From: an uncultured Bacteroidota bacterium
GTDB taxonomy: Bacteria; Bacteroidota; Bacteroidia; Bacteroidales; P3
Length of the DNA: 64,000 nt
Assembly: GCA_902791695.1 (NCBI GenBank)
Contig: CADAWR010000005.1
Coordinates: forward strand, 36,374-100,373
Direction of reading: 5' to 3'
Below the pieces are notes generated by a model. That model was not told where the DNA came from and searched no databases. It saw only the letters and a list, made by a program, of their open reading frames with translations. Of the stretch, positions 33,469 through 43,032 are shown piece by piece (positions within the stretch are counted from its first letter, which is position 1; each line of letters opens with the position of its first letter). Made by a program: the position numbers and the translations under genes.

Positions 33469-33476
33469 TATCTTTG
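33469..33476 (+). promoter_or_regulatory. -7 box (TATCTTTG) of the C69 dipeptidase gene
   Basis: Matches TAnnTTTG, 25 bases before the ATG at 33502. A longer in-frame start at 33433 lies upstream of the box. Confidence 0.65.
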
Positions 33477-33501
33477 CAGCAAAATAGAATTACCGCAAAA
33501 C

Positions 33502-35079
33502 ATGAAAAGAATAGTCATTCTGCTACTTACGGTGCTGCCCATGCTCGTGGCGGCACAGGTGAACCACAAGGAGAGCTGCACCTCGATAATGGTGGGCAAG
33601 CGCGCCAGTACCGACGGCAGCGTAATCACGTCGCACACCTGCGACGGACGCTACCGCACGTGGATGACCATCGAGCCCGCGCAGAAGGCCGAGAAGGGCC
33701 GCAAACACACCGTGCGCAAGGGTACGCTGCACACTGTTAGCCACGATGACACCACGGGCGTGCGCAACGTGGGAACCATAGGCATGGGCGATGCCACCTA
33801 CGCATACCTCAACACCGCCTACCCCTGCCTGAACGAGAAGCAGCTGGCCATTGGCGAGAGCACCTTCAGCGGTCCCGACACGCTGGTGAACGAAAACGGC
33901 ATGTTCCTCATCGAGGAGCTGGAGCGCATTGTGCTGATGCGCTGCTCGACGGCGAGGGAGGCCATACGCCTCATCGCGCAGCTGGTGGCCAAGTATGGCT
34001 ACGGCGACGGTGGCGAGTGCATCACCATAGCCGACCGCAAGGAAGTGTGGCAGATGGAGATACTGGGAGAAGGCCCGGACAAACTGGGCGCCGTTTGGGC
34101 CGCACAGCGCGTGCCCGACGACCATGTGGCCGTCAGCTGCAATATTCCGCGCATCGGACGTCTGCAGCGAGACAACCCCGAATACTTCATGTGCTCGGAC
34201 AACATCGAGGAGGTGGCCAGGAAATACTATCTGTGGGACGGCGAGGGCGAGTTCTGCTTCTGGAAAGCCTTCAACACGTCGTGGGCCAACGGCCGCAACT
34301 TCCGCGAGCGCGAGTTCTTCATCTTCAGCACGCTGGCCCCTTCGCAGGGGTTCACGTATGACATGCCGGAGCTGCCCTTCTCGGTGAAGCCCGACGCCCA
34401 GGTCGACGTGACCGATGTGATGGAGCTGCTGCGCTCCACCTACGAGGGCACCGACATGGACATGTGCAAGAACCTGAAGGTGGTGGTGGACCGCAAACGC
34501 GACGACGGCAGCACCTACAAGGACACTGTGGTGAGCCCCGTGGCCAACCCGTGGATGGGCAGCACGATGCAGCAGACGCTGAACATGCTGGCTCCCGGCA
34601 CCGTCAACTTCAAGCGGACGGTGAGCGTGGCGTGGTGTTCGTACTCGTTTGTGGCGCAGCTGCGCGACTGGCTGCCCGACCAGGTGGGCGGCATCTGCTG
34701 GGTGTCGGTCGACAATCCGGCCCAGAGCCCCCACATACCGGTGTTCTGCGGCACCACTGCGTTGCCCGAGGCCTTCGGCCGCTGCGGACAGAAGAAATAC
34801 GACGAAGGGGCATGGCTGTGGCAGTACCGCCGCGCCAACAAGCTGGCCACGGTGGCGTGGCAGCGCACCAAGAAGCAGCACATGGCAGCCGTCAAGCACC
34901 ACGAGGGTGCGGCCTTCAGCGGCCTGAAAAGCCTTGAGGACAACGTGAAAGCCCTGAAGAACCCCGCCAAGGCCGGCAAGCAGCTGAACGCCTACACACA
35001 GCAGGTGTACGACAACACGCGCGCCGCATGGAGCGACCTCGAGGCGCAGTACTGGCACATGTTCGGCATGGGCTTCTAA
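33502..35079 (+). CDS. C69-family dipeptidase, exported
   Basis: This 525-aa protein has a signal peptide (MKRIVILLLTVLPMLVAAQ). The N-terminal nucleophile Cys is at residue 26 in KESCTSIMVGKRASTDGSV, the family signature. C69 (PepD-type) enzymes use the freed N-terminal Cys as nucleophile to cleave dipeptides, and export fits peptide scavenging in the periplasm. Further conserved parts are GECITIADRKEVWQMEILG and the FAQLRDW-type C-terminal half. Start chosen from promoter and signal peptide. It is followed by the MBOAT gene 15 bases on, but functional linkage is not evident. Confidence 0.92.
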   Translation: MKRIVILLLTVLPMLVAAQVNHKESCTSIMVGKRASTDGSVITSHTCDGRYRTWMTIEPAQKAEKGRKHTVRKGTLHTVSHDDTTGVRNVGTIGMGDATYAYLNTAYPCLNEKQLAIGESTFSGPDTLVNENGMFLIEELERIVLMRCSTAREAIRLIAQLVAKYGYGDGGECITIADRKEVWQMEILGEGPDKLGAVWAAQRVPDDHVAVSCNIPRIGRLQRDNPEYFMCSDNIEEVARKYYLWDGEGEFCFWKAFNTSWANGRNFREREFFIFSTLAPSQGFTYDMPELPFSVKPDAQVDVTDVMELLRSTYEGTDMDMCKNLKVVVDRKRDDGSTYKDTVVSPVANPWMGSTMQQTLNMLAPGTVNFKRTVSVAWCSYSFVAQLRDWLPDQVGGICWVSVDNPAQSPHIPVFCGTTALPEAFGRCGQKKYDEGAWLWQYRRANKLATVAWQRTKKQHMAAVKHHEGAAFSGLKSLEDNVKALKNPAKAGKQLNAYTQQVYDNTRAAWSDLEAQYWHMFGMGF

Positions 35080-35094
35080 CGGCATCGGCCATAC

Positions 35095-36537
35095 ATGATA
35101 TTCAACTCCATAGAGTTTGCGCTGTTCCTGCCAGTGGTGTTTGCCGTCTACTGGCTTATCGGCGGCGTGGTGAAAGACAGCCGTAGGGGGCTGTGGCTGC
35201 AGAACCTGTTTGTACTGTGGGCCAGCTATGTGTTCTATGGCTGGTGGAGCTGGAAGTTCCTGCTGCTGATAGCCTTCACGAGCGGCTGCTCGTACCTGAG
35301 CGGGCTGGTGATAGGCAACAGCAAATCCGCTTGGCGCAAGGCGGCGCTATGGGGCAACATAGTGATCAACATAGGCATCCTTGCGCTCTTCAAGTACTAT
35401 GACTTCTTCGCCGTTGAACTGGCGACCCTGCTGGGTGTGGAGGGCGACCAGCTGATGCTGCACCTGGTGCTGCCGGTGGGCATATCGTTCTACACCTTCC
35501 AGGCACTGAGCTACTCGATAGACGTATACAAAGGCAAGCTGGAGCCCACACGCGATGTTGTGGCCTTCTTCGCCTACATAGCCTTCTTCCCGCAACTGGT
35601 GGCGGGACCAATAGAGCGGGCCACCAACCTGCTGCCGCAGTTCAGGCAACGGCGCGTGTTCGACTACGGGCAGGGGGTTGACGGATGCCGCCAGATACTG
35701 TGGGGACTGTTCAAAAAGATGGTGGTGGCTGACAATTGCGCAGCTTACGTGGACACCGTGTTTGCCACCGGAGGCAGCGGCAGCGAGCACCTGATAGCGG
35801 CGGTGCTGTTCACCTTCCAGATATACGGCGACTTCTCGGGCTACAGCGACATAGCCATAGGCACGGCGAAGCTCTTCGGCATAAGGCTGATGCAGAACTT
35901 CCGCACGCCCTATTTCAGCCGCGACATAGCGGAGTTCTGGCGGCGGTGGCACATAAGCCTGACAACGTGGTTCCGCGACTACATCTACATACCGCTCGGC
36001 GGCAGCCGCGTGGGACGGTGGAAGGTGGTGCGCAACACGTTCATAATCTTCCTGGTGAGCGGTCTGTGGCACGGCGCCAACTGGACTTTCCTGGCATGGG
36101 GTTTCTACCACGCGTGCCTGTTCCTGCCACTGATACTGCTGGGTAAAAACAGGAAATATACCGACACTGTGGCCGTCGGACGGTTGCTGCCATCATGGAA
36201 GGAGTTGGGCCAGATGGTGCTGACCTTTGCGCTTGCCGTCGTGGGATGGGTGATATTCCGCGCCACAAGCATCGGCGATGCCATTGGTTACATGGGCAAA
36301 ATGCTCCAAGCCGAAACAATGACAGGACTGTACAAGATATTCACGCAGTGGGAGATGATACCGATAGGCATCATGCTGACGGTGGAATGGCTGCAGCGCG
36401 ACAAAGAACACGGGCTGCAGGGCATTGACACGGTTGTCAAATGGCGCTGGCTGCGCTATATGCTCTACGCCGCAGCGTTCGTGGCCGTGATATACTATCG
36501 CGGCGACTATGCCGAGTTCATATATTTCCAATTCTAA
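35095..36537 (+). CDS. MBOAT-family O-acyltransferase (AlgI/DltB-like)
   Basis: This 480-aa polytopic membrane protein has about 11 hydrophobic segments. The start reads MIFNSIEFALFLPVVFAVYW, and LPVGISFYTFQALSYSIDVY, FPQLVAGPIERATNLLPQF and the catalytic-His region SGLWHGANWTFLAWGFYHA (about residues 321-340) are AlgI hallmarks. It moves acyl (commonly acetyl) groups onto exported glycans with a periplasmic partner. That partner is probably the SGNH protein encoded 5 bases downstream. The polysaccharide target is unknown. Confidence 0.93.
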   Translation: MIFNSIEFALFLPVVFAVYWLIGGVVKDSRRGLWLQNLFVLWASYVFYGWWSWKFLLLIAFTSGCSYLSGLVIGNSKSAWRKAALWGNIVINIGILALFKYYDFFAVELATLLGVEGDQLMLHLVLPVGISFYTFQALSYSIDVYKGKLEPTRDVVAFFAYIAFFPQLVAGPIERATNLLPQFRQRRVFDYGQGVDGCRQILWGLFKKMVVADNCAAYVDTVFATGGSGSEHLIAAVLFTFQIYGDFSGYSDIAIGTAKLFGIRLMQNFRTPYFSRDIAEFWRRWHISLTTWFRDYIYIPLGGSRVGRWKVVRNTFIIFLVSGLWHGANWTFLAWGFYHACLFLPLILLGKNRKYTDTVAVGRLLPSWKELGQMVLTFALAVVGWVIFRATSIGDAIGYMGKMLQAETMTGLYKIFTQWEMIPIGIMLTVEWLQRDKEHGLQGIDTVVKWRWLRYMLYAAAFVAVIYYRGDYAEFIYFQF

Positions 36538-36542
36538 GGGCG

Positions 36543-37418
36543 ATGGGCAGATTTGTAAGGGACATACTGATAACGCTGGCGATAGGGGCCGTGCTGCTGG
36601 TGGCGGCCGACCTGCTGTGCCCGCTGCCGGAGTGCAACTACTCGACAAAGGCGGAGTACCTGAAAGAGCACCATGGCGAGATAAAGACGCTGGTGATAGG
36701 CCATTCGCTGGGCGAGGCGGGCTTCAACACGCACGTGCTGGGCGACAGCGCCTACTGCTTCGCCATGAGCGGCAGGGTGCTGCACTTCGACATGAAGCTG
36801 ATGGAGCGCTATCTGCCAAAGCTGGAGAACCTGAGTGCCGTGGTGCTGCCGCTGCACTACAACCTGCACCCCTACTCGCGCTTCGACGACGAGACGATAC
36901 AATACACCAAGGAATACATCTACCGCTACTACCGCTATTATGGCGTACGGATAGACACCCTGCCATACGGGCTCATCTACCGGTCGGCGATAGTGAGCGG
37001 CAACTTCCACCACGTGAGTACACCGGAGCCGGAGCCGTGCGACGAGATTGGGTACACGAAGCGTGACTATGTGTGGGACGGTGAAGAGGTGGGGAGCAAC
37101 CCGCCCAACCAGCTGAGTGTGGAGCAGAGCATAGAATACCTTACGGCGATGGCCCAGATGCTCAACGAGCGCGGCATAAGATTCATCGTAGTGGTGCCTC
37201 CATTTCCAGGCTTATATATGGATAGATTCACTGACGATGGGGTGCGCAACCTGCAGCTGATTGCCGACAGCGTGAATAAACACTACCCGATGGAATACAA
37301 GAGTTATCTGGCAGACACACTGTTCAGCAGCGATTCGCTATACTCGAACTGGAACCACCTCAACCATCGCGGTGCCACGATGTTTGCGGAGCGAGTGAAA
37401 GAAGACTTCGGACTGTAG
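36543..37418 (+). CDS. SGNH-like partner of the MBOAT acyltransferase
   Basis: This 291-aa protein starts at 36543 with an N-terminal membrane anchor (FVRDILITLAIGAVLLVAADLL). The SGNH-type core has TLVIGHSLGEAGFN (likely Ser nucleophile), LPLHYNLHPYSRF and SNWNHLNHRGATMFAERV, whose NHL/H residues supply the catalytic His. Such proteins (AlgX/AlgJ/DltD-like) complete acyl transfer outside the membrane. It follows the MBOAT gene by 5 bases. The stop abuts the converging lpxK stop with no gap. Confidence 0.8.
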   Translation: MGRFVRDILITLAIGAVLLVAADLLCPLPECNYSTKAEYLKEHHGEIKTLVIGHSLGEAGFNTHVLGDSAYCFAMSGRVLHFDMKLMERYLPKLENLSAVVLPLHYNLHPYSRFDDETIQYTKEYIYRYYRYYGVRIDTLPYGLIYRSAIVSGNFHHVSTPEPEPCDEIGYTKRDYVWDGEEVGSNPPNQLSVEQSIEYLTAMAQMLNERGIRFIVVVPPFPGLYMDRFTDDGVRNLQLIADSVNKHYPMEYKSYLADTLFSSDSLYSNWNHLNHRGATMFAERVKEDFGL

Positions 37419-38534
37419 TCAGTTCCAAATACTTAGCTTGCTAAGGAACGAGATATTCTCGCGGACGGTGAACTCGATGAGGAAGTCGAAGTCACGTTCG
37501 GCAGTTTTGTGGAAGGCCACCTCGACGGGGAGGATATAGAGGGGCAGGCTGCACGTTTTGCCCTGCAGACGCACGGCATCCTTCTCAGTGGTGACGATGA
37601 TATTGTTTGAGCCCTTGAGGGCAGTGAATGTGTCACGGATACGATTGATGTCGCGAACGCTAAAGTCATGATGGTCGGCGAAAGCCATGTGCTGCACCTT
37701 GGTGCTGCGGCGCAGCTCGGCGAGCATGGGCTCGGGGTGCGCAATACCGGTGACGGCAAGGATGTTGTCTATGCGGCGCAGGTCGATATCGGCGGGACGG
37801 CCGTCGAGAGTCTGCAGAGGGCCGTACTTGAAGTAAGAGAAAAAGACCTTCTGGAAGTTCTGCAGCTTGAGATCCTGAATGATATTATGCTTCTCTACGG
37901 GATTGAGGACTGCAGGGCATTTGGTTACAATGACAATGCCGGCACGCAGGCGGCCGCTTTTGAACTCGCGGAGGTTACCGTATGGTAGGATATGATCCTT
38001 GAAGTAGGGATGGCCATATTCCGTCAGCAGTATGTTGATGCTGGGTTTGATGGCACGGTGCTGGAAGACATCGTCGAGGATGATGAGCTGCGGAGCGGTG
38101 GAGATATGGACCACCTCGTCGCCCTGCTGCTCGATGCGTTCCTGAGCCATAAGCTGACGGACGCCCAGCACACGTTTCTCGCACACGGCCACCTGCACAT
38201 TGGGGTGCTTTGCAGCTATCATGGCGGACTCGTCGCCGAGGAGTGCTGCATCGTGGCTGCCATCGTCGAGCACAAAGCCCTTGCTCTTGCGCCTGTAGCC
38301 TCGGCTAAGTATGGCGGTAGAATATTTGTCGGACAGCAAGCGCAGCAAATACTCCACATGGGGAGTTTTGCCGCTGCCGCCGACGCAAAGATTACCCACG
38401 CCAATAGTTGTGATGTGAGGCGCAGCCTGTCGCTTTAGGCCCAGGGCATAAAAAAGGTTCCGCACCGCCACGCCTACGGCGTACCACATTGTCAGTGGCC
38501 ACAACACATAGGATATGGTGGTGCGGAACGACAT
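37419..38534 (-). CDS. lpxK: Tetraacyldisaccharide 4'-kinase
   Basis: This 371-aa inner-membrane enzyme phosphorylates the 4' position of the lipid A disaccharide. An N-terminal membrane segment (SYVLWPLTMWYAVGVAVRNL) precedes the P-loop region VGNLCVGGSGKTPHVEYL (about residues 42-59). ILSRGYRRKSKGFVL and IILDDVFQHRAIKPSINILL follow, both conserved in LpxK, as does VTGIAHPEPM. Length is normal. It follows the rubrerythrin gene by 9 bases and may be transcribed with it from 39131-39138. Confidence 0.93.
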   Translation of the reverse strand: MSFRTTISYVLWPLTMWYAVGVAVRNLFYALGLKRQAAPHITTIGVGNLCVGGSGKTPHVEYLLRLLSDKYSTAILSRGYRRKSKGFVLDDGSHDAALLGDESAMIAAKHPNVQVAVCEKRVLGVRQLMAQERIEQQGDEVVHISTAPQLIILDDVFQHRAIKPSINILLTEYGHPYFKDHILPYGNLREFKSGRLRAGIVIVTKCPAVLNPVEKHNIIQDLKLQNFQKVFFSYFKYGPLQTLDGRPADIDLRRIDNILAVTGIAHPEPMLAELRRSTKVQHMAFADHHDFSVRDINRIRDTFTALKGSNNIIVTTEKDAVRLQGKTCSLPLYILPVEVAFHKTAERDFDFLIEFTVRENISFLSKLSIWN

Positions 38535-38543
38535 TGGGATCTA

Positions 38544-39083
38544 CTATTTGAAGTAGCGGTTGAGCAGGCCTTCGAGGGCTTTGCCGTGGCGGGCCTCGTC
38601 GCGGGCCATCTCGTGGACGGTGTCATGGATGGCGTCGAGGTTGAGAGCCTTGGCGCGCTTGGCGAGGTCGGTCTTGCCGGCGGTGGCACCGTATTCGGCA
38701 TCGACGCGCATCTTCAGGTTCTCCTTGGTGCTGTCGGTCAGCACTTCACCCAGCAGTTCTGCAAACTTGGCGGCGTGCTCAGCCTCCTCAAAGGCGGCTT
38801 TCTCCCAGTAGAGGCCCACCTCGGGATAGCCTTCGCGGTGAGCCACACGGGCCATAGCCAGGTACATACCAACTTCCTTGCACTCACCCTCAAAGTTGGC
38901 GCGGAGGTCCATCTTGATATCTTCGGGGGCATCCTTGGCCACGCCGACGATATGCTCGGCGGCCCAGGTCTTGATGTCTTCCTTCACTTCCTGCATAGGT
39001 TTGCCACAGATGGGGCATTTCTCTGGCATCTCGTCGCCTTCATAGACGTAGCCGCACACGGGGCAGATAAACTTTTTGCTCAT
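38544..39083 (-). CDS. rbr: Rubrerythrin, reverse-domain type
   Basis: This 179-aa oxidative-stress protein has an N-terminal rubredoxin-type iron site (CPVCGY near residue 7 and CPICGKP near residue 24) followed by a ferritin-like di-iron domain (residues 35-179). The di-iron ligands are in [31 protein letters not shown] and [15 protein letters not shown] (Exx[HE] pairs). Order is reversed against classical rubrerythrin. It reduces hydrogen peroxide in anaerobes. Own promoter at 39131-39138. lpxK follows 9 bases on. Confidence 0.93.
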   Translation of the reverse strand: MSKKFICPVCGYVYEGDEMPEKCPICGKPMQEVKEDIKTWAAEHIVGVAKDAPEDIKMDLRANFEGECKEVGMYLAMARVAHREGYPEVGLYWEKAAFEEAEHAAKFAELLGEVLTDSTKENLKMRVDAEYGATAGKTDLAKRAKALNLDAIHDTVHEMARDEARHGKALEGLLNRYFK

Positions 39084-39130
39084 AATTGTCTTGATGTTTT
39101 AGGATTAATATTCGGTTTTAATTTCAAGTG

Positions 39131-39138
39131 CAAAGATA
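39131..39138 (-). promoter_or_regulatory. -7 box (TATCTTTG) of rubrerythrin
   Basis: The minus strand matches TAnnTTTG, 47 bases before the ATG at 39083. Confidence 0.65.
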
Positions 39139-39170
39139 CGCACTTTTTATGACATGGAGAAAATATTTTT

Positions 39171-40688
39171 TCACTCCTTGTTTCTAAACGCCAGAAAGTA
39201 GGTACAGAAGAGGATACCGGCAAGGGTGGCGAGGGTGTCCTCGGTGACCATAGAGATGAGGATGGTGAGGAGCCACGGCAGCATCAACGTGCCGGATATG
39301 GCACGGCGGAACTTATGCAAGGGGAACACTGTGCGCAGGAACAGCAGTAGCACTACGGCAAAGCCGACAATGCCCAAAGCTACCATGATGCCAAGATATT
39401 GGCTGTGGCAGTTCATGCGTTTGTCAGAGAGCTCGCTGTCGTTAACCACAAGATAATCGTGCATATTGTCCACAGCATCGCCTGTACCGACGCCAAACCA
39501 TGGATGCTCGCCTATGACGTGTGTGGCGGCGCGCCACATCTCCAGACGCTGCAGCATAGTGAAGCCTGCTACGGCATGCGTGTGCACATAGAACTCACGC
39601 TCTAGAAGCATCGTATACACCATCTTGCGAAGCACATTACCGCTCTCATACACAGGGTTGGCCACACCTCTCTCCACGGAGGCAATCTGCTCGTCACTTA
39701 GCACAGCCACACCGACACTGTCCTTTGTCAGGCCCAGGGCGTTAAGGTAACGGATAAGCGTAAACTTGATGCTGTAGCCGCGTGCATCAGAACTTTCGTA
39801 GTCCAGCGTGCTGCGTCGGTTCCACTCGCTGCGCAGCTCTTCTTCACACACGTAGTTGTCGATATAATTACCATTCTCGATGATGCCGTCCTGGGCATGT
39901 ACGTAAGGCCTGCCGTTAACAGTGAACTCCCGCAACGGCGCTTCAGCCATAGGCACCATATGGTAATAGTTCTTCACCTCGTAACCCACTACTGCTGCAG
40001 CACAGCCCACAAGCAGCACCCATAGCATCACCAGCGGCCAGCGACGCCAGCGTGTAAGCAGCATTACCAGCGACACCAATGCCAGCACAATGATTCCCGT
40101 GTAGGAGTGTATTATCACCATGAAGACAAGCATCCACGCAATCAGCGGCACAGCAATCCAACGCAACGGCTTCGCCTTATCGTCAATCAGTGTACCAACG
40201 CAGAGATACACCGCCATGCAGCAGCTTAGGGCAAAGCGTATGTGTGAGATATAAGGCACTATGGCGCGATGCGGCAGCCCTGGAATGGTGAGCCATCGCA
40301 CAAGCCCTATTATCGACACCACGAACACCGCCAGCGTGTACCACGCCAACAAAGCCTTGCGGGCATTGCCCGTTATGGGTCGTGTGGTGAGCATCACCAT
40401 CGGCACACACAGCAGTGGCAGCATCACCTGAAGTGTGCCCCACCCTGCCCCGGTGTTTGAGGTCCATAGCATACCGGCAAGCATTAGCACATAGAATCCT
40501 ACAAAAGCCTGCAACAGGCGGCTCTCTTTAGCCATCTGCCACTTCTCGCGCCATCGGCCTTCCAACAACCAGTTAAGCCCTAGGAAAACCCATGCCATAT
40601 TGGCCACGAACACCGACGTCACCATCGATGCGCCCAGTATGGCCACAAGCACGATATAAATAGTCCTATGTACCTTTGCCGACAGCAT
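39171..40688 (-). CDS. O-antigen ligase-family membrane protein (WaaL-like)
   Basis: This 505-aa polytopic protein has about 10-12 hydrophobic segments. A long periplasmic loop (about residues 255-395) precedes GVGTGDAVDNMHDYLV and DKRMNCHSQYLGIMVALGIVGF. The Wzy_C/WaaL pattern ends in an H-Q/S-QYL motif and a late hydrophobic block. These proteins join or polymerise undecaprenyl-linked glycans onto lipid A or other acceptors. It follows the Ctp protease gene by 3 bases, in the same operon. LpxK nearby supports an envelope-glycan role, but the acceptor is unknown. Confidence 0.85.
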   Translation of the reverse strand: MLSAKVHRTIYIVLVAILGASMVTSVFVANMAWVFLGLNWLLEGRWREKWQMAKESRLLQAFVGFYVLMLAGMLWTSNTGAGWGTLQVMLPLLCVPMVMLTTRPITGNARKALLAWYTLAVFVVSIIGLVRWLTIPGLPHRAIVPYISHIRFALSCCMAVYLCVGTLIDDKAKPLRWIAVPLIAWMLVFMVIIHSYTGIIVLALVSLVMLLTRWRRWPLVMLWVLLVGCAAAVVGYEVKNYYHMVPMAEAPLREFTVNGRPYVHAQDGIIENGNYIDNYVCEEELRSEWNRRSTLDYESSDARGYSIKFTLIRYLNALGLTKDSVGVAVLSDEQIASVERGVANPVYESGNVLRKMVYTMLLEREFYVHTHAVAGFTMLQRLEMWRAATHVIGEHPWFGVGTGDAVDNMHDYLVVNDSELSDKRMNCHSQYLGIMVALGIVGFAVVLLLFLRTVFPLHKFRRAISGTLMLPWLLTILISMVTEDTLATLAGILFCTYFLAFRNKE

Positions 40689-40691
40689 GAC

Positions 40692-42311
40692 TTATTTGTT
40701 CATCTCGTCAATAGCCCGCAACAGCACCTTGTCACCTTTCAGCGCGCCCTGTATGCGGCCTTCGTCATAGTAGTAGCGGTTCAGCAGTTCCGCCTTGAGC
40801 ATCTCGCACACCTCCTCACGGTGCTTCTGCAGGTCGCCCTCCTTCTCCTTTTCGAGAGCGGCTTCCATAGCCTTCAACTGTTCGGCTATTGCGGTATCAT
40901 ACTTCTCCTCCTTAGACACTTCGCGCAGCTCCTTTATGACACGCTCCGTGACGGTGCTGTAGGTAAGCTTCTTTTCTTTCAAATAGCGGCAGAAGTCGGC
41001 ATACATCTCGTCGCTTATCTCAAACTCGTCGGCCGGTGCAATCTCCTTGTGACTGCGGTAGTAGTCGGTGGCATAGTCAAACACAAGGAACTTCTGCGCC
41101 AGCGCCACGCCCAGGTTCGACATATACTCAGGCTCCACCTCCACGTCGGGTTCAATGCCAAAGCCGTCATACACAGTGCGTCCGCCTTTGGTCTTGAAGG
41201 CCGTCTTCAGCGAATCGGGCACCTTCACAGCCTTGCCGTTCTCGTCACGGTGGCTGTAGTCTATGGCCTGTATGCAACGCCCCGAGGGTATGTAGTATTT
41301 GCTCACGGTGACCTTCATCTGGCTGTTGTAGGCCATGGGCAGTATGTTTTGCACCAAGCCCTTGCCATAACTTCGCTGACCCACTATGACAGCGCGGTCA
41401 AGGTCCTGCAGGCTACCGCTGACAATCTCGCTGGCCGAAGCCGAGGCGTTGTCTATCAGCACCGCCACCGGTATCTCGGTGTCCTCTGGTGCCATGCGGG
41501 TGTAGCTCTTGGTATTCTTGCTGGCCACCTTGCCTTTGGTCTCCACCACCAGTGTACCTTTGGGCACCCAGATGTTGACAATGTCAACGGCCTCGTTCAT
41601 CAGGCCGCCGCCGTTACCACGCAAATCAAGCACCACACCCTTCATGCCGGGCTTTTCTTTCTTCAGTGCCACAAAAGCCTCGCGTACATGCTTAGCAGCG
41701 TCGGTTGTAAACTCGTCGAGCTTTATGTATCCGTAGTCCTTGTCCTTGCCCACATAACCATAGTATGGCACGTTGGGCAGCTTGATTTCACGGCGTTTCA
41801 ACGTGCAGTCGAACTCCTTGCCGGCACGTTCCACCGTCAGTACCACCTCGGTGCCGGCCTGACCGCGCATGGCACTGCTCACGTCTGGAGTCTTCTTGCC
41901 CTTGGTGCTCTGTCCGTCGACAGCCACAATGCGGTCACCGGCTTTCAGGCCCGCTTCGGCGGCAGGCAGCCCCTTGTAAGGCTCACTGATATAGATGGAG
42001 TCGCCGCGCTGCACAATAAGCGCGCCCACACCGCCGTACTGTCCCAGCAGCTGCAACTTCACATCCTCCATCTGACTCTCGGGGAAGTAGTTGGTATACG
42101 GGTCCATGGACGAGAGCATAGCGTCGATGGCCACCTTTATGGCCTTGCCCGGGTCCACATCGTCCACATAGTTCAGGTTAAGGTTCTTGTATACTGCCGA
42201 GAATATCTCCAGATTCTTGGCAATCTCAAATCCTCGGTCATCCTGTGCCTTTGCCACAGGTACACACAACAGCAAAGTAGCCGCCAATATAAAAGAAGTC
42301 ACTTTCCTCAT
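40692..42311 (-). CDS. C-terminal processing peptidase (S41)
   Basis: This 539-aa exported protease has a signal peptide (MRKVTSFILAATLLLCVPVAKA). A PDZ domain follows around residues 85-170 (YGGVGALIVQRGD, AGLKAGDRIVAVDG). The S41 core has VLIDNASASASEIVSGSL with the catalytic Ser and VGQRSYGKGLVQ with the catalytic Lys (about 26 residues later). A C-terminal helical extension (about 400-539) follows. It processes periplasmic proteins at their C-termini. The start is fixed by signal peptide and promoter: a TATATTTG box ends only 4 bases before the ATG, so the mRNA is probably leaderless. Confidence 0.93.
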   Translation of the reverse strand: MRKVTSFILAATLLLCVPVAKAQDDRGFEIAKNLEIFSAVYKNLNLNYVDDVDPGKAIKVAIDAMLSSMDPYTNYFPESQMEDVKLQLLGQYGGVGALIVQRGDSIYISEPYKGLPAAEAGLKAGDRIVAVDGQSTKGKKTPDVSSAMRGQAGTEVVLTVERAGKEFDCTLKRREIKLPNVPYYGYVGKDKDYGYIKLDEFTTDAAKHVREAFVALKKEKPGMKGVVLDLRGNGGGLMNEAVDIVNIWVPKGTLVVETKGKVASKNTKSYTRMAPEDTEIPVAVLIDNASASASEIVSGSLQDLDRAVIVGQRSYGKGLVQNILPMAYNSQMKVTVSKYYIPSGRCIQAIDYSHRDENGKAVKVPDSLKTAFKTKGGRTVYDGFGIEPDVEVEPEYMSNLGVALAQKFLVFDYATDYYRSHKEIAPADEFEISDEMYADFCRYLKEKKLTYSTVTERVIKELREVSKEEKYDTAIAEQLKAMEAALEKEKEGDLQKHREEVCEMLKAELLNRYYYDEGRIQGALKGDKVLLRAIDEMNK

Positions 42312-42315
42312 CTGT

Positions 42316-42323
42316 CAAATATA
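42316..42323 (-). promoter_or_regulatory. -7 box (TATATTTG) immediately before the ctp ATG
   Basis: The minus strand reads TATATTTG followed by ACAG and ATG. A TATTG element lies 21 bases upstream of the box, fitting -33/-7 spacing. The start site would fall on or next to the ATG. Confidence 0.65.
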
Positions 42324-42372
42324 TTTATTTTATGTAACGCTCTTCAATAAATAATATTGTGTGCGATGAAGC

Positions 42373-42406
42373 AAAAAAGGCGGCCCGCATCATGGAGCGG
42401 GCCGCC
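42373..42406 (-). terminator. Strong terminator of the 42434 lipoprotein gene
   Basis: GGCGGCCCGC (42379-42388) pairs with GCGGGCCGCC (42397-42406). On the minus strand the hairpin is followed by TTTTTT (complement of 42373-42378). Confidence 0.92.
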
Positions 42407-42433
42407 TGTGCATTGCATGTCAACAGAAGGGAA

Positions 42434-42967
42434 TTACCTGTTTAGGTAATACTGTGGCAATATGAACGGGTCAGGCAACCCATTCTCTTCCGTATATATC
42501 TGGTCTCCATCGCCATAGTTACTAACATAGAACTTGGTGCTGTCACCATTCTCCCAATACAGTACCCCTGGACCGTACTGCGAATTGCCGCCATTGTAGA
42601 CATAGGTAAACACCTTGACAGTATCCGGTTCATGGCGTATCAACGTGGTACCGTCAACATTGTAGCGGTCGGTCTTAAGCACGCGCTTCCCTGCATTATC
42701 TGTTTCGAAATACAACGTGGCGGTACACTTCATGCGATAGGCCTCCATTTCGCTCACATAATCAAAATAGACATAGTTTAACGACCAACTGGTTCCATAC
42801 AATCTTCCATGTTGCACCACAGGTGCAGGTGCCGGCGTTGGTGTTGTACCGCCACTACTGGAAGTGGAGGTGCCGCTATCGTCGCTGTCCTTGCTGCAGG
42901 ACATGACCGTTAACATTGTGGCTGCCATAAAGAACAGCATCGTCAGTTTCTTAATTTGTTTGTTCAT
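42434..42967 (-). CDS. Putative lipoprotein, unknown function
   Basis: I chose the start at 42967 (177 aa) because MNKQIKKLTMLFFMAATMLT leads to a lipobox VMSC. A longer in-frame start at 43099 lies inside the structured element and adds no signal. The Cys is residue 24. A Ser/Thr/Gly/Pro linker (about 28-50) precedes a beta-rich domain with WSLNYVYFDYVSE, CTATLYFETDNAGKRVL and VLYWENGDSTKFYV. This resembles small Bacteroidetes lipoproteins, with no known catalytic motif. Single gene with a strong terminator. Confidence 0.7.
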   Translation of the reverse strand: MNKQIKKLTMLFFMAATMLTVMSCSKDSDDSGTSTSSSGGTTPTPAPAPVVQHGRLYGTSWSLNYVYFDYVSEMEAYRMKCTATLYFETDNAGKRVLKTDRYNVDGTTLIRHEPDTVKVFTYVYNGGNSQYGPGVLYWENGDSTKFYVSNYGDGDQIYTEENGLPDPFILPQYYLNR

Positions 42968-43032
42968 CTTAATTGAGTTTTTAATTGTTTTTTTTATGCA
43001 GTACCGACAATAGGGGGTGAAATATGCACATA

